A DNA stretch of 64,000 nucleotides from Rothia nasisuis. GTDB taxonomy: Bacteria; Actinomycetota; Actinomycetes; Actinomycetales; Micrococcaceae. The notes under the pieces were generated by a model. The model searched no databases. It was not told the origin of the DNA and worked only from the letters and a program-made list of their open reading frames with translations. Positions within the stretch are counted from its first letter, which is position 1. Each line of letters starts with the position of its first letter. The position numbers and the translations under genes are program-made. The stretch is taken from NCBI RefSeq assembly GCF_928381405.1, contig NZ_CAKMSB010000010.1, positions 45,711 through 109,710 of the forward strand, written 5' to 3'. This document shows positions 1-7,581 of the stretch, one piece after another.

Positions 1-753
<753 letters not shown>

Positions 754-770
754 AACCTCGTAAGTGAAGT

Positions 771-798
771 GTGGCCCCGGTAGAAACGCTGGGGCCAC
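771..798 (+). terminator. Hairpin after icd
   Basis: GTGGCCCC (771-778) pairs exactly with GGGGCCAC (791-798) across a 12-nt loop, 18 bases after the icd stop. There is no clean T-run, so it may be a weak intrinsic terminator or an mRNA-stabilising hairpin. Confidence 0.6.
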
Positions 799-802
799 TG
801 TC

Positions 803-1003
803 GAGGGCTTATTTACGAAACTGTTAGAGTAGCCTCATTCCCGCTGCGAAGTTACCACCTGCCAAGTGGTTGGATGGCGGATTATCTCCATCCCTTCATG
901 CCAGCGTACATTCGCTTCCCTTTGTGAAACCTATATACCCTTAAGACATATTTCATTTACCTCTATGAGCAATCATTAATCGCTTACACAAAAGGCTTTT
1001 AAT
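803..1003. other. Intergenic junction between core and AT-rich islet
   Basis: No gene is seen here. At 803-837 a sequence beginning GAGGGCTTATTTACGAAA and ending AGTAGCCTC resembles the two ends of the repeat family found elsewhere in the window, reduced to about 35 bp; this is a weak match. Base composition drops sharply from about position 900. AAAGG at 991-995 is a plausible ribosome binding site for the gene starting at 1004. Confidence 0.35.
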
Positions 1004-1597
1004 ATGAAAAAAAGGATAGGCAGAGAAAAATTTGAAGAAGATTTAGCATCTGTCAACCATGACCCTGAATACTTTCTTTCTTCTTTGATGTTAGATGGAG
1101 TGCCTAGAACTTGGAGTGAAAATCTATTAGATTTTACGAAATGGCGACATCTAGTGGCTAAATCAATAGAAGTAAACCCTCTTTGTGTACTAGTTGTTGG
1201 AAGCGCAAGATTAGGCTACTCACTGAACCCTGATAAAAATTTTAAAATTTTTGACAAGGAATCCGACATTGATATCGCAATCATCTCGTCAGAATATTTC
1301 GAAAGGTGCTGGAAAGAAATAAGGAATTTAATAAAAAATGAAGACATTCCTAAACATGAGATTGGAAATATTCGAAGACTACTGGTGAATGAGTGCATAC
1401 CACTTGATTTAATCTTACCTAGTCTTTCCTTTGGCCAAAAATGGAAATCCCATGAGGATAAGATAATCATGGATTTAGGAGAAAATTTTTATGGGAATGA
1501 GATAAAATACAGAATTTATAGAAATCATGATGCTCTCTTAGACTATCAACGCTTAAGTATAAAAAATTCCATGCTATTGATTGAGTCAGAAAAATGA
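1004..1597 (+). CDS. Nucleotidyltransferase-fold protein of an AT-rich two-gene module
   Basis: The 197-residue protein has the pattern of the polymerase-beta-like nucleotidyltransferase fold: VVGSARLGYSL (GS at 66-67), then SDIDIAII (D88 and D90 as metal-binding Asp pair) and PLDLIL (D135 as third Asp). Such enzymes transfer NMP to proteins, RNA or small molecules; the target here cannot be read from sequence. The start is supported by AAAGG upstream. The stop overlaps the start of the DUF262 gene (ATGA), so the two are almost certainly translated together. Codon use is AT-rich, unlike both flanks, which suggests horizontal acquisition. It could be an AMPylating regulator or antitoxin-like partner; that is inference. 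Confidence 0.7.
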   Translation: MKKRIGREKFEEDLASVNHDPEYFLSSLMLDGVPRTWSENLLDFTKWRHLVAKSIEVNPLCVLVVGSARLGYSLNPDKNFKIFDKESDIDIAIISSEYFERCWKEIRNLIKNEDIPKHEIGNIRRLLVNECIPLDLILPSLSFGQKWKSHEDKIIMDLGENFYGNEIKYRIYRNHDALLDYQRLSIKNSMLLIESEK

Positions 1598-2727
1598 ATC
1601 CAAACACTATTAAATTTGAAATTGAATCAAAAACGATTGCAGAGTTCAACCAAATGAGAGCTAACCATGATTTAGTACTCCAGCCTGATTATCAGCGCAA
1701 GGTTGTTTGGTCTCAGGCTGCAAAGATCAGTCTTATTGAAACAATTCTTCTTGGCCTACCAATCCCTGAGGTCTATCTTTCCTACGAAACCAGCGCAGAT
1801 GGTCGTTCTATTGCATCAGTTGTCGATGGCCAACAAAGATTGACTTCAATTTTTAACTTTATCGATAACGGATTTTTCCTGGAAAACTTAGAGACCAGTG
1901 AAGATAGTGAATATTTCAAATCAGCCTATGAAGGGAAGTACTTTAAGGATTTAGAAGACGAGACTAAAAAAGAAATTTGGAAATACAGGTTGCCGATTAG
2001 ACGACTATCAGATATTGATGATGATGAGATTCGAAAGGTATTTGCGCGTGTAAATAGAGTAAACATGGTACTGACTTCTCAGGAGATCAAAAATGCACTA
2101 TACCCAGGGCCTTTCCAGGACTTTTTGAAAGACTGTGCTTCACATCCAATCACAGAAAAATCAGGTATATTCAGCGGTTCGCGGCGCAACAGAGGTGGAG
2201 ATTTAGAATTTTTCGCTGAATCTTTTGGCGCATGTTTATTCGGACTAGTAAATAAAAAAACTGATTTTGACACTCGGTACGATGAACTTTCAAAGAATTT
2301 TGATCTTGAATATTCAGATCAGGCAAAAAGGTATATTGAAATATTAGATTATCTCGAAAAAAATGTAAACTGGAGTGGCAGAACTAGATGGTCCAATATT
2401 ATTGATATGTATACTTTAATATATGTCACCTGGAATCTAGATCTCGAAAACATTCTATCCGAAATTGCACCCGCTGATTTTAATCGATGTACCGACCTTT
2501 TCCAATTAATCGTGAACGATGTCAAGAAAAATCCTGAAAATAAAATCTTTGAATCCTCTAAAATTGGCCCCCTGCCTAGCGGGTTATCGGATTCATCCCA
2601 TAAAGCGATTAGAGAAACGATTGAATTTTATATATCAGGTATTAGAAACTCTTCCGACATCAAAGCTAGAAGAAGCAGAGTGAAATCACTTGAAAAATGG
2701 ATTAAAGGTTTTATTGAGAATGACTAA
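1594..2727 (+). CDS. DUF262 (GmrS/ParB-like) domain protein
   Basis: The 377-residue protein carries DUF262 hallmarks: QPDYQRKVVW near residues 30-39, a long first helix region, DGQQRLT at 78-84, and RVNRVNMVLTSQEIKNAL around 150-167. In GmrSD-type restriction systems the DUF262 part hydrolyses nucleotides and is paired with a DUF1524 HNH nuclease. No HNH or DUF1524 motif is visible in the C-terminal half, so this is a DUF262-only protein. It overlaps the upstream nucleotidyltransferase gene by 4 bases. The pair is AT-rich and followed 40 bases later by a mobile repeat element. A role in phage defence is suggested by family and context, not shown. Confidence 0.75.
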   Translation: MNPNTIKFEIESKTIAEFNQMRANHDLVLQPDYQRKVVWSQAAKISLIETILLGLPIPEVYLSYETSADGRSIASVVDGQQRLTSIFNFIDNGFFLENLETSEDSEYFKSAYEGKYFKDLEDETKKEIWKYRLPIRRLSDIDDDEIRKVFARVNRVNMVLTSQEIKNALYPGPFQDFLKDCASHPITEKSGIFSGSRRNRGGDLEFFAESFGACLFGLVNKKTDFDTRYDELSKNFDLEYSDQAKRYIEILDYLEKNVNWSGRTRWSNIIDMYTLIYVTWNLDLENILSEIAPADFNRCTDLFQLIVNDVKKNPENKIFESSKIGPLPSGLSDSSHKAIRETIEFYISGIRNSSDIKARRSRVKSLEKWIKGFIEND

Positions 2728-2768
2728 ATCTTGAACCAAAGTTTCAGCACGCCCAAAAGAAACATATA

Positions 2769-2928
2769 GAGGCTTATTCAAAAGTGCCTTCACCCCGGCT
2801 TCCCAGGCTCGCGCTTGCTGCCAACCCTCTCGCCTGGTTCGCTTCGCTCACGAGGCGATTCACGCCAGCCGCCGAGCCAGCAGCTTCGCTGCGAGCCTGG
2901 GTCGCCTGATTACTTTTGAATAAGCCTC
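2769..2928. repeat. TIR-bounded repeat element, 160 bp (copy 1)
   Basis: Starts GAGGCTTATTCAAAAGT and ends ACTTTTGAATAAGCCTC, a perfect 17-bp terminal inverted repeat. The flanks are ATA (2766-2768) and ATA (2929-2931), a likely 3-bp target duplication. The interior has no convincing ORF and holds GC-rich palindromes (for example GCAGCTTCGCTGC near the right end). It is nearly identical to the copy at 21840-21998, so both moved recently. It resembles a non-autonomous MITE. Confidence 0.85.
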
Positions 2929-3028
2929 ATAGATAACTAGTTATGTCATATTTTAACTACCAAAACCAAAATGCTCGAAGAAAATATCGCTCCCCCATAT
3001 TTAGTAGTCAAATCAGCGCTTCCTCCCA

Positions 3029-3076
3029 TCACTGGTAGAGCTTGCTGCCCGTTTCCTCCAGGTAGTAGGTGAAGCA
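3029..3076 (-). pseudogene. Captured 3' end of a thymidine kinase gene
   Basis: Read on the minus strand this 48-nt stretch encodes CFTYYLEETGSKLYQ and a stop. The intact tdk at 8721 ends CPSCYLEESGGKLYQ and a stop. The two DNA stretches (3029-3076 and 8721-8768) match at 40 of 48 positions by eye, with the stop codons aligned. The frame is closed by a TGA just upstream, so only the last 15 codons remain. It lies between two repeat elements, which suggests capture or a deletion that removed the rest of a diverged tdk. Confidence 0.65.
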
Positions 3077-3309
3077 GGCTCACAGCGAAGCTGCTGGCTC
3101 GGATGAAGTGAGCGGGTGCGAGCGCGCGAGCACACAAGAGCGAACGGAATCCGCCGTACGGCGGGGCGTGAATCGCTGGTGATGAGCACCGAGATTCCGA
3201 GCGCGCGAGGAAAATAAATCTCGGTGCGAATCTGGCGAGCCAGCTAGCGAACCAGGCGAGAGGGTTGACAGCGAGCGTGAGCCTGCGGAGCCCCTTATGA
3301 ATAACCCTC
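3077..3309. repeat. Mosaic repeat element, second subfamily (copy 2)
   Basis: The right end CCCCTTATGAATAACCCTC (3291-3309) is the inverse of the left end of the element at 6948. The interior shares blocks with copies at 3372 and 63588. It includes the CCGCC/GGCGG hairpin block and a hairpin GCACCGAGATT (3186-3196) with AATCTCGGTGC (3217-3227), an 11-bp perfect stem. The left boundary is unclear because it abuts the tdk fragment. Two further TIR-like half-ends lie at 3316-3332 and 3345-3360. Confidence 0.65.
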
Positions 3310-3371
3310 AATATTGAAGCTTATTTCAAAGTTACTTTAATTCAGAGGCTTATTGTAAGGCTATTCATAGC

Positions 3372-3745
3372 GAGGCTTATTCAAAAGTAATCAGGCGACC
3401 CAGGCTCGGATGAAGTGAGCGGGTGCGAGCGCGCGAGCACACAAGAGGGCACGGAATCCGCCGTCAGGCGGGGCGTGAATCGCCTGGATAAGCAACGATT
3501 TTTCGCGAAGCGAAAAAGAAATCGTTGCGCATCTGGCGAGCTTGCGAGCCAGGAGCGAACCAGGCGAGAGGGTTGGCAGATGAAGTGAGCGGATGAGCAT
3601 CAGTTTCCGCCCACAGGCGACAAAGAAACTGGTGCGAATCATCTGAGCGAAGCGAAGATGCAGCACACTCAGCGAACGGAATCACCTGAGCTTGCGAAGG
3701 TGTGAGCCTGGGTAGCCGGGGTGAAGGCACTTTTGAATAAGCCTC
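3372..3745. repeat. TIR-bounded repeat element, 374 bp (copy 3, opposite orientation)
   Basis: It begins GAGGCTTATTCAAAAGT and ends ACTTTTGAATAAGCCTC. Its ends are the reverse complement of copy 1, so it is inverted relative to 2769. The interior is a longer mosaic containing the CCGCC/GGCGG block, a hairpin GCAACGAT (3492-3499) with ATCGTTGC (3521-3528) capped by TTTCGC-gaa-GCGAAA, and a third hairpin GCATCAGTTTC (3597-3607) with GAAACTGGTGC (3625-3635). No obvious 3-bp duplication flanks it, so it may be recombinant. Confidence 0.8.
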
Positions 3746-3756
3746 ATGGCCCTCAG

Positions 3757-4026
3757 TTAGCGATTTTCAACGGTAGCGCAAGCGGTCAAGGGTTCAGGTG
3801 ATAGATGCGCTAAAGAAAAGACCTTGCCGTCCCTTACTCCAAGAAGCTGATGCTCCTCATTCCAGAGAAGAACGGGGGCACCTGCGTCCTTTCTCTCACC
3901 CGATGCGTCGCGCACCTGGCCGTCCGTCGCATCTAAGAACTCAAAGAGACGAGCCGAATCATGGTTCCAGAAATACCGGCTCTGCCCATCGATTTTCAGT
4001 TGCACACGCGTACCGCGAACAGCCAT
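3757..4026 (-). CDS. Small hypothetical protein
   Basis: I do not recognise this 89-residue protein. It starts MAVRGTRVQLKIDGQSRYF and ends LTACATVENR. It appears to be a small soluble beta-rich domain with no signal peptide. I chose the ATG at 4024-4026 because AAGAGG (4036-4041 on the minus strand) sits 9 bases upstream; a longer frame to 4212 is open but has no ribosome site and a low-complexity start. Its 3' end lies 12 bases from the repeat ending at 3745, so the gene may have been clipped or its neighbourhood remodelled. Confidence 0.45.
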   Translation of the reverse strand: MAVRGTRVQLKIDGQSRYFWNHDSARLFEFLDATDGQVRDASGERKDAGAPVLLWNEEHQLLGVRDGKVFSLAHLSPEPLTACATVENR

Positions 4027-4434
4027 AATCGTAGCCTCTTGCCAGGTCATATTCGAAGCGTTGATACCAACTGCCGGGACAATTCCGTGACCAGCCGAGT
4101 GCAAGATACACCGCTGATTAAGCCGTGCATTTTTCTGCTGGTCATTGTGTGAAGAGCCTGAAGCAGCTTTTGAGGAAGGTAAAAACTTAGAAAAAGAGAA
4201 AAATGAAACCACAGGGGCCTCCTACATAATCGCGCTTTCACCACACCTTGTGGCGGGTGACCGATTTTCCTTTGAGGGCACCGTCTGCGTCAGGCGGTTG
4301 CCAGCCAACAAGTCAAAGGGCTTTACGTTGGGCTTCTGAATCGTGAGAAAAACGTTAGCAGGAGTAAGGGGGCTCGCGCAAGCATGAAGCGAAAGCACTC
4401 GTCAGCCGGGGCCGGCGTCCTCGCTATCAAAGTC

Positions 4435-5076
4435 CTAGAAAGTTTCGTAGCCCTCCCGGCTCATTATCACGCCGCGGCCGGTCACCGTATTGGTACACGT
4501 CATAGCCTCGGTCTCTGAAGCGCACTCAACCGCCCCGTAACGGGCGGTTGTACCGTATTCGACCACCTGCGGTGCAGGGCCAACCTGCTGCCCCATCATA
4601 AAGAACATGGCGTCACCGCGCGGCGCAATCTCGATGCTCTCAATGTCATTTCCCAGCGGAAAAACCCAGGCAGGGCCAACAACCGAGTCGTCCGGGTACT
4701 TGGCATCGTCATAATACGAAATCACGCCGCAAGCGGCATAACCTTCAACCGCCCAAATATCGCAGCCAATGTTTCCCGTAGGGCTCATCAGAATACCGAT
4801 CTGACCGTCTGCAGCTGTGCGCGTGTCAACAGGGAAAACGCTGGTGACCGGAGTGACCGCATCCGCACTTGGGGTTGGGGACGAGGACGCCCCGCCCTCC
4901 TGTGGCGCGGTGCTTGACTGTGACGTCGCCTGAGGTTGAGCACTGGTCGACTCCGCCACCTGCGAGCTGGCTTCTGTAGGCATGTGGGTATTCTCAGGCG
5001 CTGAGGTTGAGGAGCCTCCGCAGGCGCTGAGAAGCAGAGCTGTGGCTATGACGCAAGAGAGGGAGTGGGTCTTCAT
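4435..5076 (-). CDS. DUF6636-like lipoprotein
   Basis: The 213-residue protein starts with a lipoprotein signal (MKTHSLSCVIATALLLSACG, lipobox LSAC with the lipidated Cys at 19). A Ser/Thr/Pro/Gln-rich linker runs to about residue 80. The C-terminal domain has the paired-cysteine pattern GNIGCDIW, YAACGVISY, AVECASETEAMTCTNT and TGRGVIMSREGYE, which matches my memory of DUF6636 (GNIGC near the start, an RE-Y ending). It would be anchored on the outer face of the membrane. Function is unknown. It faces away from the small-gene run that begins at 5178. Confidence 0.7.
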   Translation of the reverse strand: MKTHSLSCVIATALLLSACGGSSTSAPENTHMPTEASSQVAESTSAQPQATSQSSTAPQEGGASSSPTPSADAVTPVTSVFPVDTRTAADGQIGILMSPTGNIGCDIWAVEGYAACGVISYYDDAKYPDDSVVGPAWVFPLGNDIESIEIAPRGDAMFFMMGQQVGPAPQVVEYGTTARYGAVECASETEAMTCTNTVTGRGVIMSREGYETF

Positions 5077-5177
5077 TGGCCGTTCCTTTCACTACCTCTC
5101 TCAGGGTATCGAGAGCACGGTTAGGTAGGCAAGCTAGTCAGCCTGAACAGTTCTGAACGCCCTAGAGCTGAAGTGCT

Positions 5178-5306
5178 ATGGTTTTGACGGCACCGTCTGA
5201 CTGGAACTTTAATAAAATCAACGAACAAGGTCTGAAATCAACGGGAACGGGTATGGCTACCGGCTTAGGTAAGGCGGGTAGTAGGGCTTTGAGCTCTGAT
5301 GATTAG
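5178..5306 (+). CDS. Possible 42-residue Gly/Ser-rich small protein
   Basis: An uninterrupted frame starts ATG at 5178 and reads MVLTAPSDWNFNKINEQGLK, then a Gly/Ala/Ser-rich tail ending RALSSDD and a TAG at 5304-5306. GAAG lies just upstream but is a weak ribosome site. It is 28 bases ahead of the next gene and has the same codon style (GGT, CTG, GCT), so it could be the first gene of a mini-operon. Nothing similar is recognised, and it could be a remnant of a longer gene. Confidence 0.35.
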   Translation: MVLTAPSDWNFNKINEQGLKSTGTGMATGLGKAGSRALSSDD

Positions 5307-5334
5307 GTAAGAGTTTTTGTTTGGAAGGAGTGTT

Positions 5335-5709
5335 ATGGGGCGGAAGAAAAGTTCTGTGGCTGGGAATATTACTGCTGTTATTGCTCTAATAATTGTTATT
5401 ACGGTAGCAGTGCTCTTGTATATCAATGATCGGGATGCGACTTATAAGGTGTGTACGGTCTCGTCGGTTAAATTGGTGTCAGACCCATCTGGTGGGGTAA
5501 CATCTACGTTTTTGCGTGTTCAGACTGAAGAATGCGGTAGTTTAGGTATTACCAATATGACCATGCCTGAGGGGATGAATAAGGCTGGGTTGGCTGAGTT
5601 TCTTGAGGCTAATATTGGTAAGAAGTTTGAGTTTGAGGTGAAGGGCTTGTCATTAGGTAATGATGCCCGTGATTCTGGTGGTATTACTTCGACGACTCCT
5701 ATTGAATAA
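5335..5709 (+). CDS. Small single-TM hypothetical protein
   Basis: A strong ribosome site GGAAGGAG (5322-5329) sets the start at 5335 rather than the upstream in-frame ATG at 5317. The 124-residue product has a short basic N-terminus (MGRKKSS), one transmembrane helix (about residues 9-30, ITAVIALIIVITVAVLLYI) and an extracytoplasmic region. That region has two cysteines (KVCTVSS and TEECGS) that could form a disulphide. Function is unknown. It is followed 22 bases later by another small membrane gene with its own good ribosome site. Confidence 0.65.
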   Translation: MGRKKSSVAGNITAVIALIIVITVAVLLYINDRDATYKVCTVSSVKLVSDPSGGVTSTFLRVQTEECGSLGITNMTMPEGMNKAGLAEFLEANIGKKFEFEVKGLSLGNDARDSGGITSTTPIE

Positions 5710-5731
5710 CTTTTTGGAAAGGTAAAATGTT

Positions 5732-5935
5732 ATGATTCTTGGTGTGCTTGCTGCTTTGATTGTGGCTGGTGTGAATATTCCCTTGGCTAATATGTTGGCG
5801 GGGCGTACGTCTAGTGCGCTGAAGTTTAGTCTCTTGTATTTCCCTTTGAGTTTGGTGAGCGTGGTTCTTGGGTTTGTTCTTTTGTCTTTGTTTTTGACGT
5901 TTTCTGCTCAGGGAGACTGCAAAAAGTTCTGCTAG
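5732..5935 (+). CDS. Small two-TM hypothetical protein
   Basis: The 67-residue protein is almost entirely hydrophobic, with helices at about 2-22 (LGVLAALIVAGVNIPLANML) and 33-58, and a short tail ending GDCKKFC. GGAAAGG (5714-5720) is a good ribosome site. It lies downstream of the single-TM gene in the same direction, and the two are probably co-transcribed. No family is recognised; holin-like or lipoprotein-partner roles are only possibilities. Confidence 0.6.
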   Translation: MILGVLAALIVAGVNIPLANMLAGRTSSALKFSLLYFPLSLVSVVLGFVLLSLFLTFSAQGDCKKFC

Positions 5936-5952
5936 GAGTTGACGCTGAGGTT

Positions 5953-6126
5953 GTGGCGGTGGTAAAGCAGGGTGATTTTGAGGGCTGGGTGAGGGCTGAT
6001 GGCCTTCCGCCTGGTTTTGCCCAGGTGAGGTGGTGGGTGAGAGGGCTGTGTATAGCGTGGCGAATTGTGTGGCCGTCAGCCCGGTTGTACGCTGGTGTGG
6101 TAACGGTCTTTTCCGGTGTGGTTTGA
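5953..6126 (+). CDS. Possible 57-residue membrane peptide
   Basis: A frame open from before 5936 can start at GTG 5953, behind AGGAG (5934-5938, 14 bases away, longer than ideal). It reads VAVVKQGDFEGWVRADGLPP and continues with a Trp/Arg-rich and hydrophobic tail ending VFSGVV and TGA at 6124-6126. Codon use matches the two genes before it. Chance openness cannot be excluded, so this is a tentative call. Confidence 0.3.
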   Translation: MAVVKQGDFEGWVRADGLPPGFAQVRWWVRGLCIAWRIVWPSARLYAGVVTVFSGVV

Positions 6127-6208
6127 GGTTATTTGTAGAGATTTAACGCTCATATTTTTGCCGCTTGGTGGGGTCGTTGTCTAGTTTGGTAGGGGTGGGT
6201 GTGTTTCT

Positions 6209-6225
6209 ACTTTTGAATAAGCCTC
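6209..6225. repeat. Solo terminal repeat of the element family
   Basis: ACTTTTGAATAAGCCTC is an exact copy of the right end of the repeat elements at 2769, 21840 and 63588, but no left end is found in the 280 bases before it. Directly after it begins the truncated thioesterase reading frame, so this end marks a deletion or recombination breakpoint. Confidence 0.8.
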
Positions 6226-6226
6226 A

Positions 6227-6379
6227 TTGGACATTAAAGAAACATTGGCACGTGAATGGACACGTTATTTACATGGTGAGGTTCAAGTTAGGCCAATTAA
6301 CGGCGACCACTACTCAATTTTTCGGGAAGCAGACGGATTATCTACACTTAAGGAGGTTCTTTCTGATGTTTGCCAATGA
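6227..6379 (+). pseudogene. C-terminal remnant of a thioesterase (NRPS-type)
   Basis: From the end of the repeat the frame reads DIKETLAREWTRYLHGEVQV, then RPINGDHYSIFREADGLSTL, then KEVLSDVCQ and TGA at 6377-6379. The pattern (helix with W and Y, then v-x-G-D-H, then a closing helix) is that of the last ~45 residues of a type I thioesterase domain of nonribosomal peptide synthetases; the His of GDH would be the catalytic one. No start or upstream part exists in the window. The stop overlaps the next gene by 14 bases, the layout expected inside a biosynthetic operon. Confidence 0.55.
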
Positions 6380-6890
6380 GAGACGTTGCGCGAAATTACT
6401 ACTAGTGTTTTTTGCGATTCATAATTTGGAGGAGATCTCCCATTTTTCACAGGATCTGGAAAAACTACCCTACTGGGTTAGAGCAAAAGGGCCTTGGAGG
6501 GATAGAAACTCTTTTGCCCTGGCAACTGCTCTGCTGACTGCGGTAGTAGGTGCTCTTTCGAAGAGGGGGCACAGGTCAAAAGAAATACCTCATGCTATCC
6601 TTTTGGGCGGCCCTTCGGCAGCATTAGCCGGAAACGCTTTATCTCATGTAGTAAGAGCTGTGTTTCAAAGGCGATATAACGGCGGGCTTTTGACTGCACC
6701 TATTATGGGTTTATTCTCAGTTCGCGTGTTCTTCTTATCAACCCGATCGATTAGCGATTGTCTGCGACGAAGAATTTTTATTTTCGGAAATATAGCAGCA
6801 TTTCCAAGCATTTTAGGTTCTCTATATCTCGGGCTATTCATAAATCGTCTTCTCAAAAATTTATATAATTTTCCAAAATATCTTATTTAG
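6366..6890 (+). CDS. HXXEE domain membrane protein
   Basis: AAGGAGG at 6350-6356 is a near-perfect ribosome site 9 bases before ATG 6366, so I start here and not at the earlier in-frame ATG at 6165, which lies across the repeat end. The 174-residue protein begins MFANERRCAKLLLVFFAIHN and has the family motif HNLEE (H19-E23). Several hydrophobic helices follow, including one near the C-terminus. Members are small integral membrane proteins, sometimes in antibiotic biosynthesis clusters; the mechanism is unknown. The start overlaps the thioesterase remnant, which suggests it was the next gene of a lost peptide cluster. Codon use is AT-rich. Confidence 0.7.
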   Translation: MFANERRCAKLLLVFFAIHNLEEISHFSQDLEKLPYWVRAKGPWRDRNSFALATALLTAVVGALSKRGHRSKEIPHAILLGGPSAALAGNALSHVVRAVFQRRYNGGLLTAPIMGLFSVRVFFLSTRSISDCLRRRIFIFGNIAAFPSILGSLYLGLFINRLLKNLYNFPKYLI

Positions 6891-6947
6891 AAAAATATGT
6901 TATGACAGTTAAAATTATCAGCGGCAAAAGTCTTCAAAAAACTATTG

Positions 6948-7382
6948 GAGCTTATTCATAAGGGGTTCCGCAGGCTCACGCTGGATGCAGCCCAGCGGCT
7001 TCGCCTATTCCGTCGTCAGCCCTTCTTTCCTCGCGCGCTCGGAAGCTGCCGACTCCATCCGAGCAAGTGAGGAAGTAAATCTGCGGGCTTCAATGACGTA
7101 AGCCCGACCCTCTCGCCTAGTTCGCTCCTGGCTCGCAAGCTCGCCAGATGCGCAAGGCTTTCTTTTTCGCTTCGCGAAAAATCCTTGCTTATCCAGGCGA
7201 TTCACGCCCCGCCGCCTTGCGGCGGATTCCGTGCCCTGAGGGCGTTGCATCTTCGCTTCACTCAGATAATTCGCACCAGTTTCTTTTCGCTTGTGGACGG
7301 GAACTGTTGCTCATCGGCTCACTTCATCCGACCCAGCAGCTTCGCTGCGAGTCCGGGGTGCCTCTATCCTTAGGAATAGCCT
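6948..7382. repeat. Mosaic repeat element, second subfamily, about 435 bp (copy 4)
   Basis: The left end GAGCTTATTCATAAGGGG and right end CCTTAGGAATAGCCTC form an imperfect inverted repeat. The interior holds the same blocks as the copies at 3077 and 3372 in the opposite orientation, including the CCGCC/GGCGG block near 7201 and a hairpin. The hairpin stem reads GCAAGG/CCTTGC (minus strand), where copy 3 has GCAACG/CGTTGC. Open frames through it are repeat artefacts. Confidence 0.7.
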
Positions 7383-7515
7383 CTAAACAAGTCAGTTCTC
7401 CAAGCAGTACCCGGTGAAGGCGTAAAGCTCATCCACTTCGGCGAACCCGTAACCCCTGGAGCGCACCCGTCCAACAAGGTCCCGAGAAGGAGCCTACTGC
7501 CTCACTACCGAACAA
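7383..7515. other. Possible coding remnant next to the repeat
   Basis: No gene is called. A plus-strand frame free of stops reads SVLQAVPGEGVKLIHFGEPV then TPGAHPSNKVPRRSLLPHYR. It looks more protein-like than random, but it has no start, begins at the repeat end and runs into the terminator at 7516. It may be a gene stub left by a deletion at the element. No family is recognised. Confidence 0.25.
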
Positions 7516-7558
7516 AGAGAGGCTGTTTACCTGTTAGCACCAGGTAAACAGCCTCTCT
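7516..7558. terminator. Strong hairpin terminator
   Basis: AGAGAGGCTGTTTACCTG (7516-7533) and its exact complement (7541-7558) form an 18-bp perfect stem with a 7-nt loop. It ends the lipoprotein gene on the minus strand, where TTGTT follows. Confidence 0.85.
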
Positions 7559-7581
7559 CTCAGGAGACGAGATGGTGGCCC

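Noticed and set aside
803..837. Full repeat element next to icd
   Set aside because: Both ends are weak matches and the whole is only 35 bp, so it is recorded as a possible scar, not as a copy.
2946..3311. 121-codon minus-strand frame across the repeat region
   Set aside because: It runs through the tdk fragment and a mosaic repeat; its residues are translations of GC-rich hairpins and repeat with the frames at 3391-3666 and 7148-7417.
6165..6365. N-terminal extension of the HXXEE protein to ATG 6165
   Set aside because: The extension crosses a solo repeat end and is out of frame with the thioesterase remnant; the strong ribosome site supports ATG 6366.
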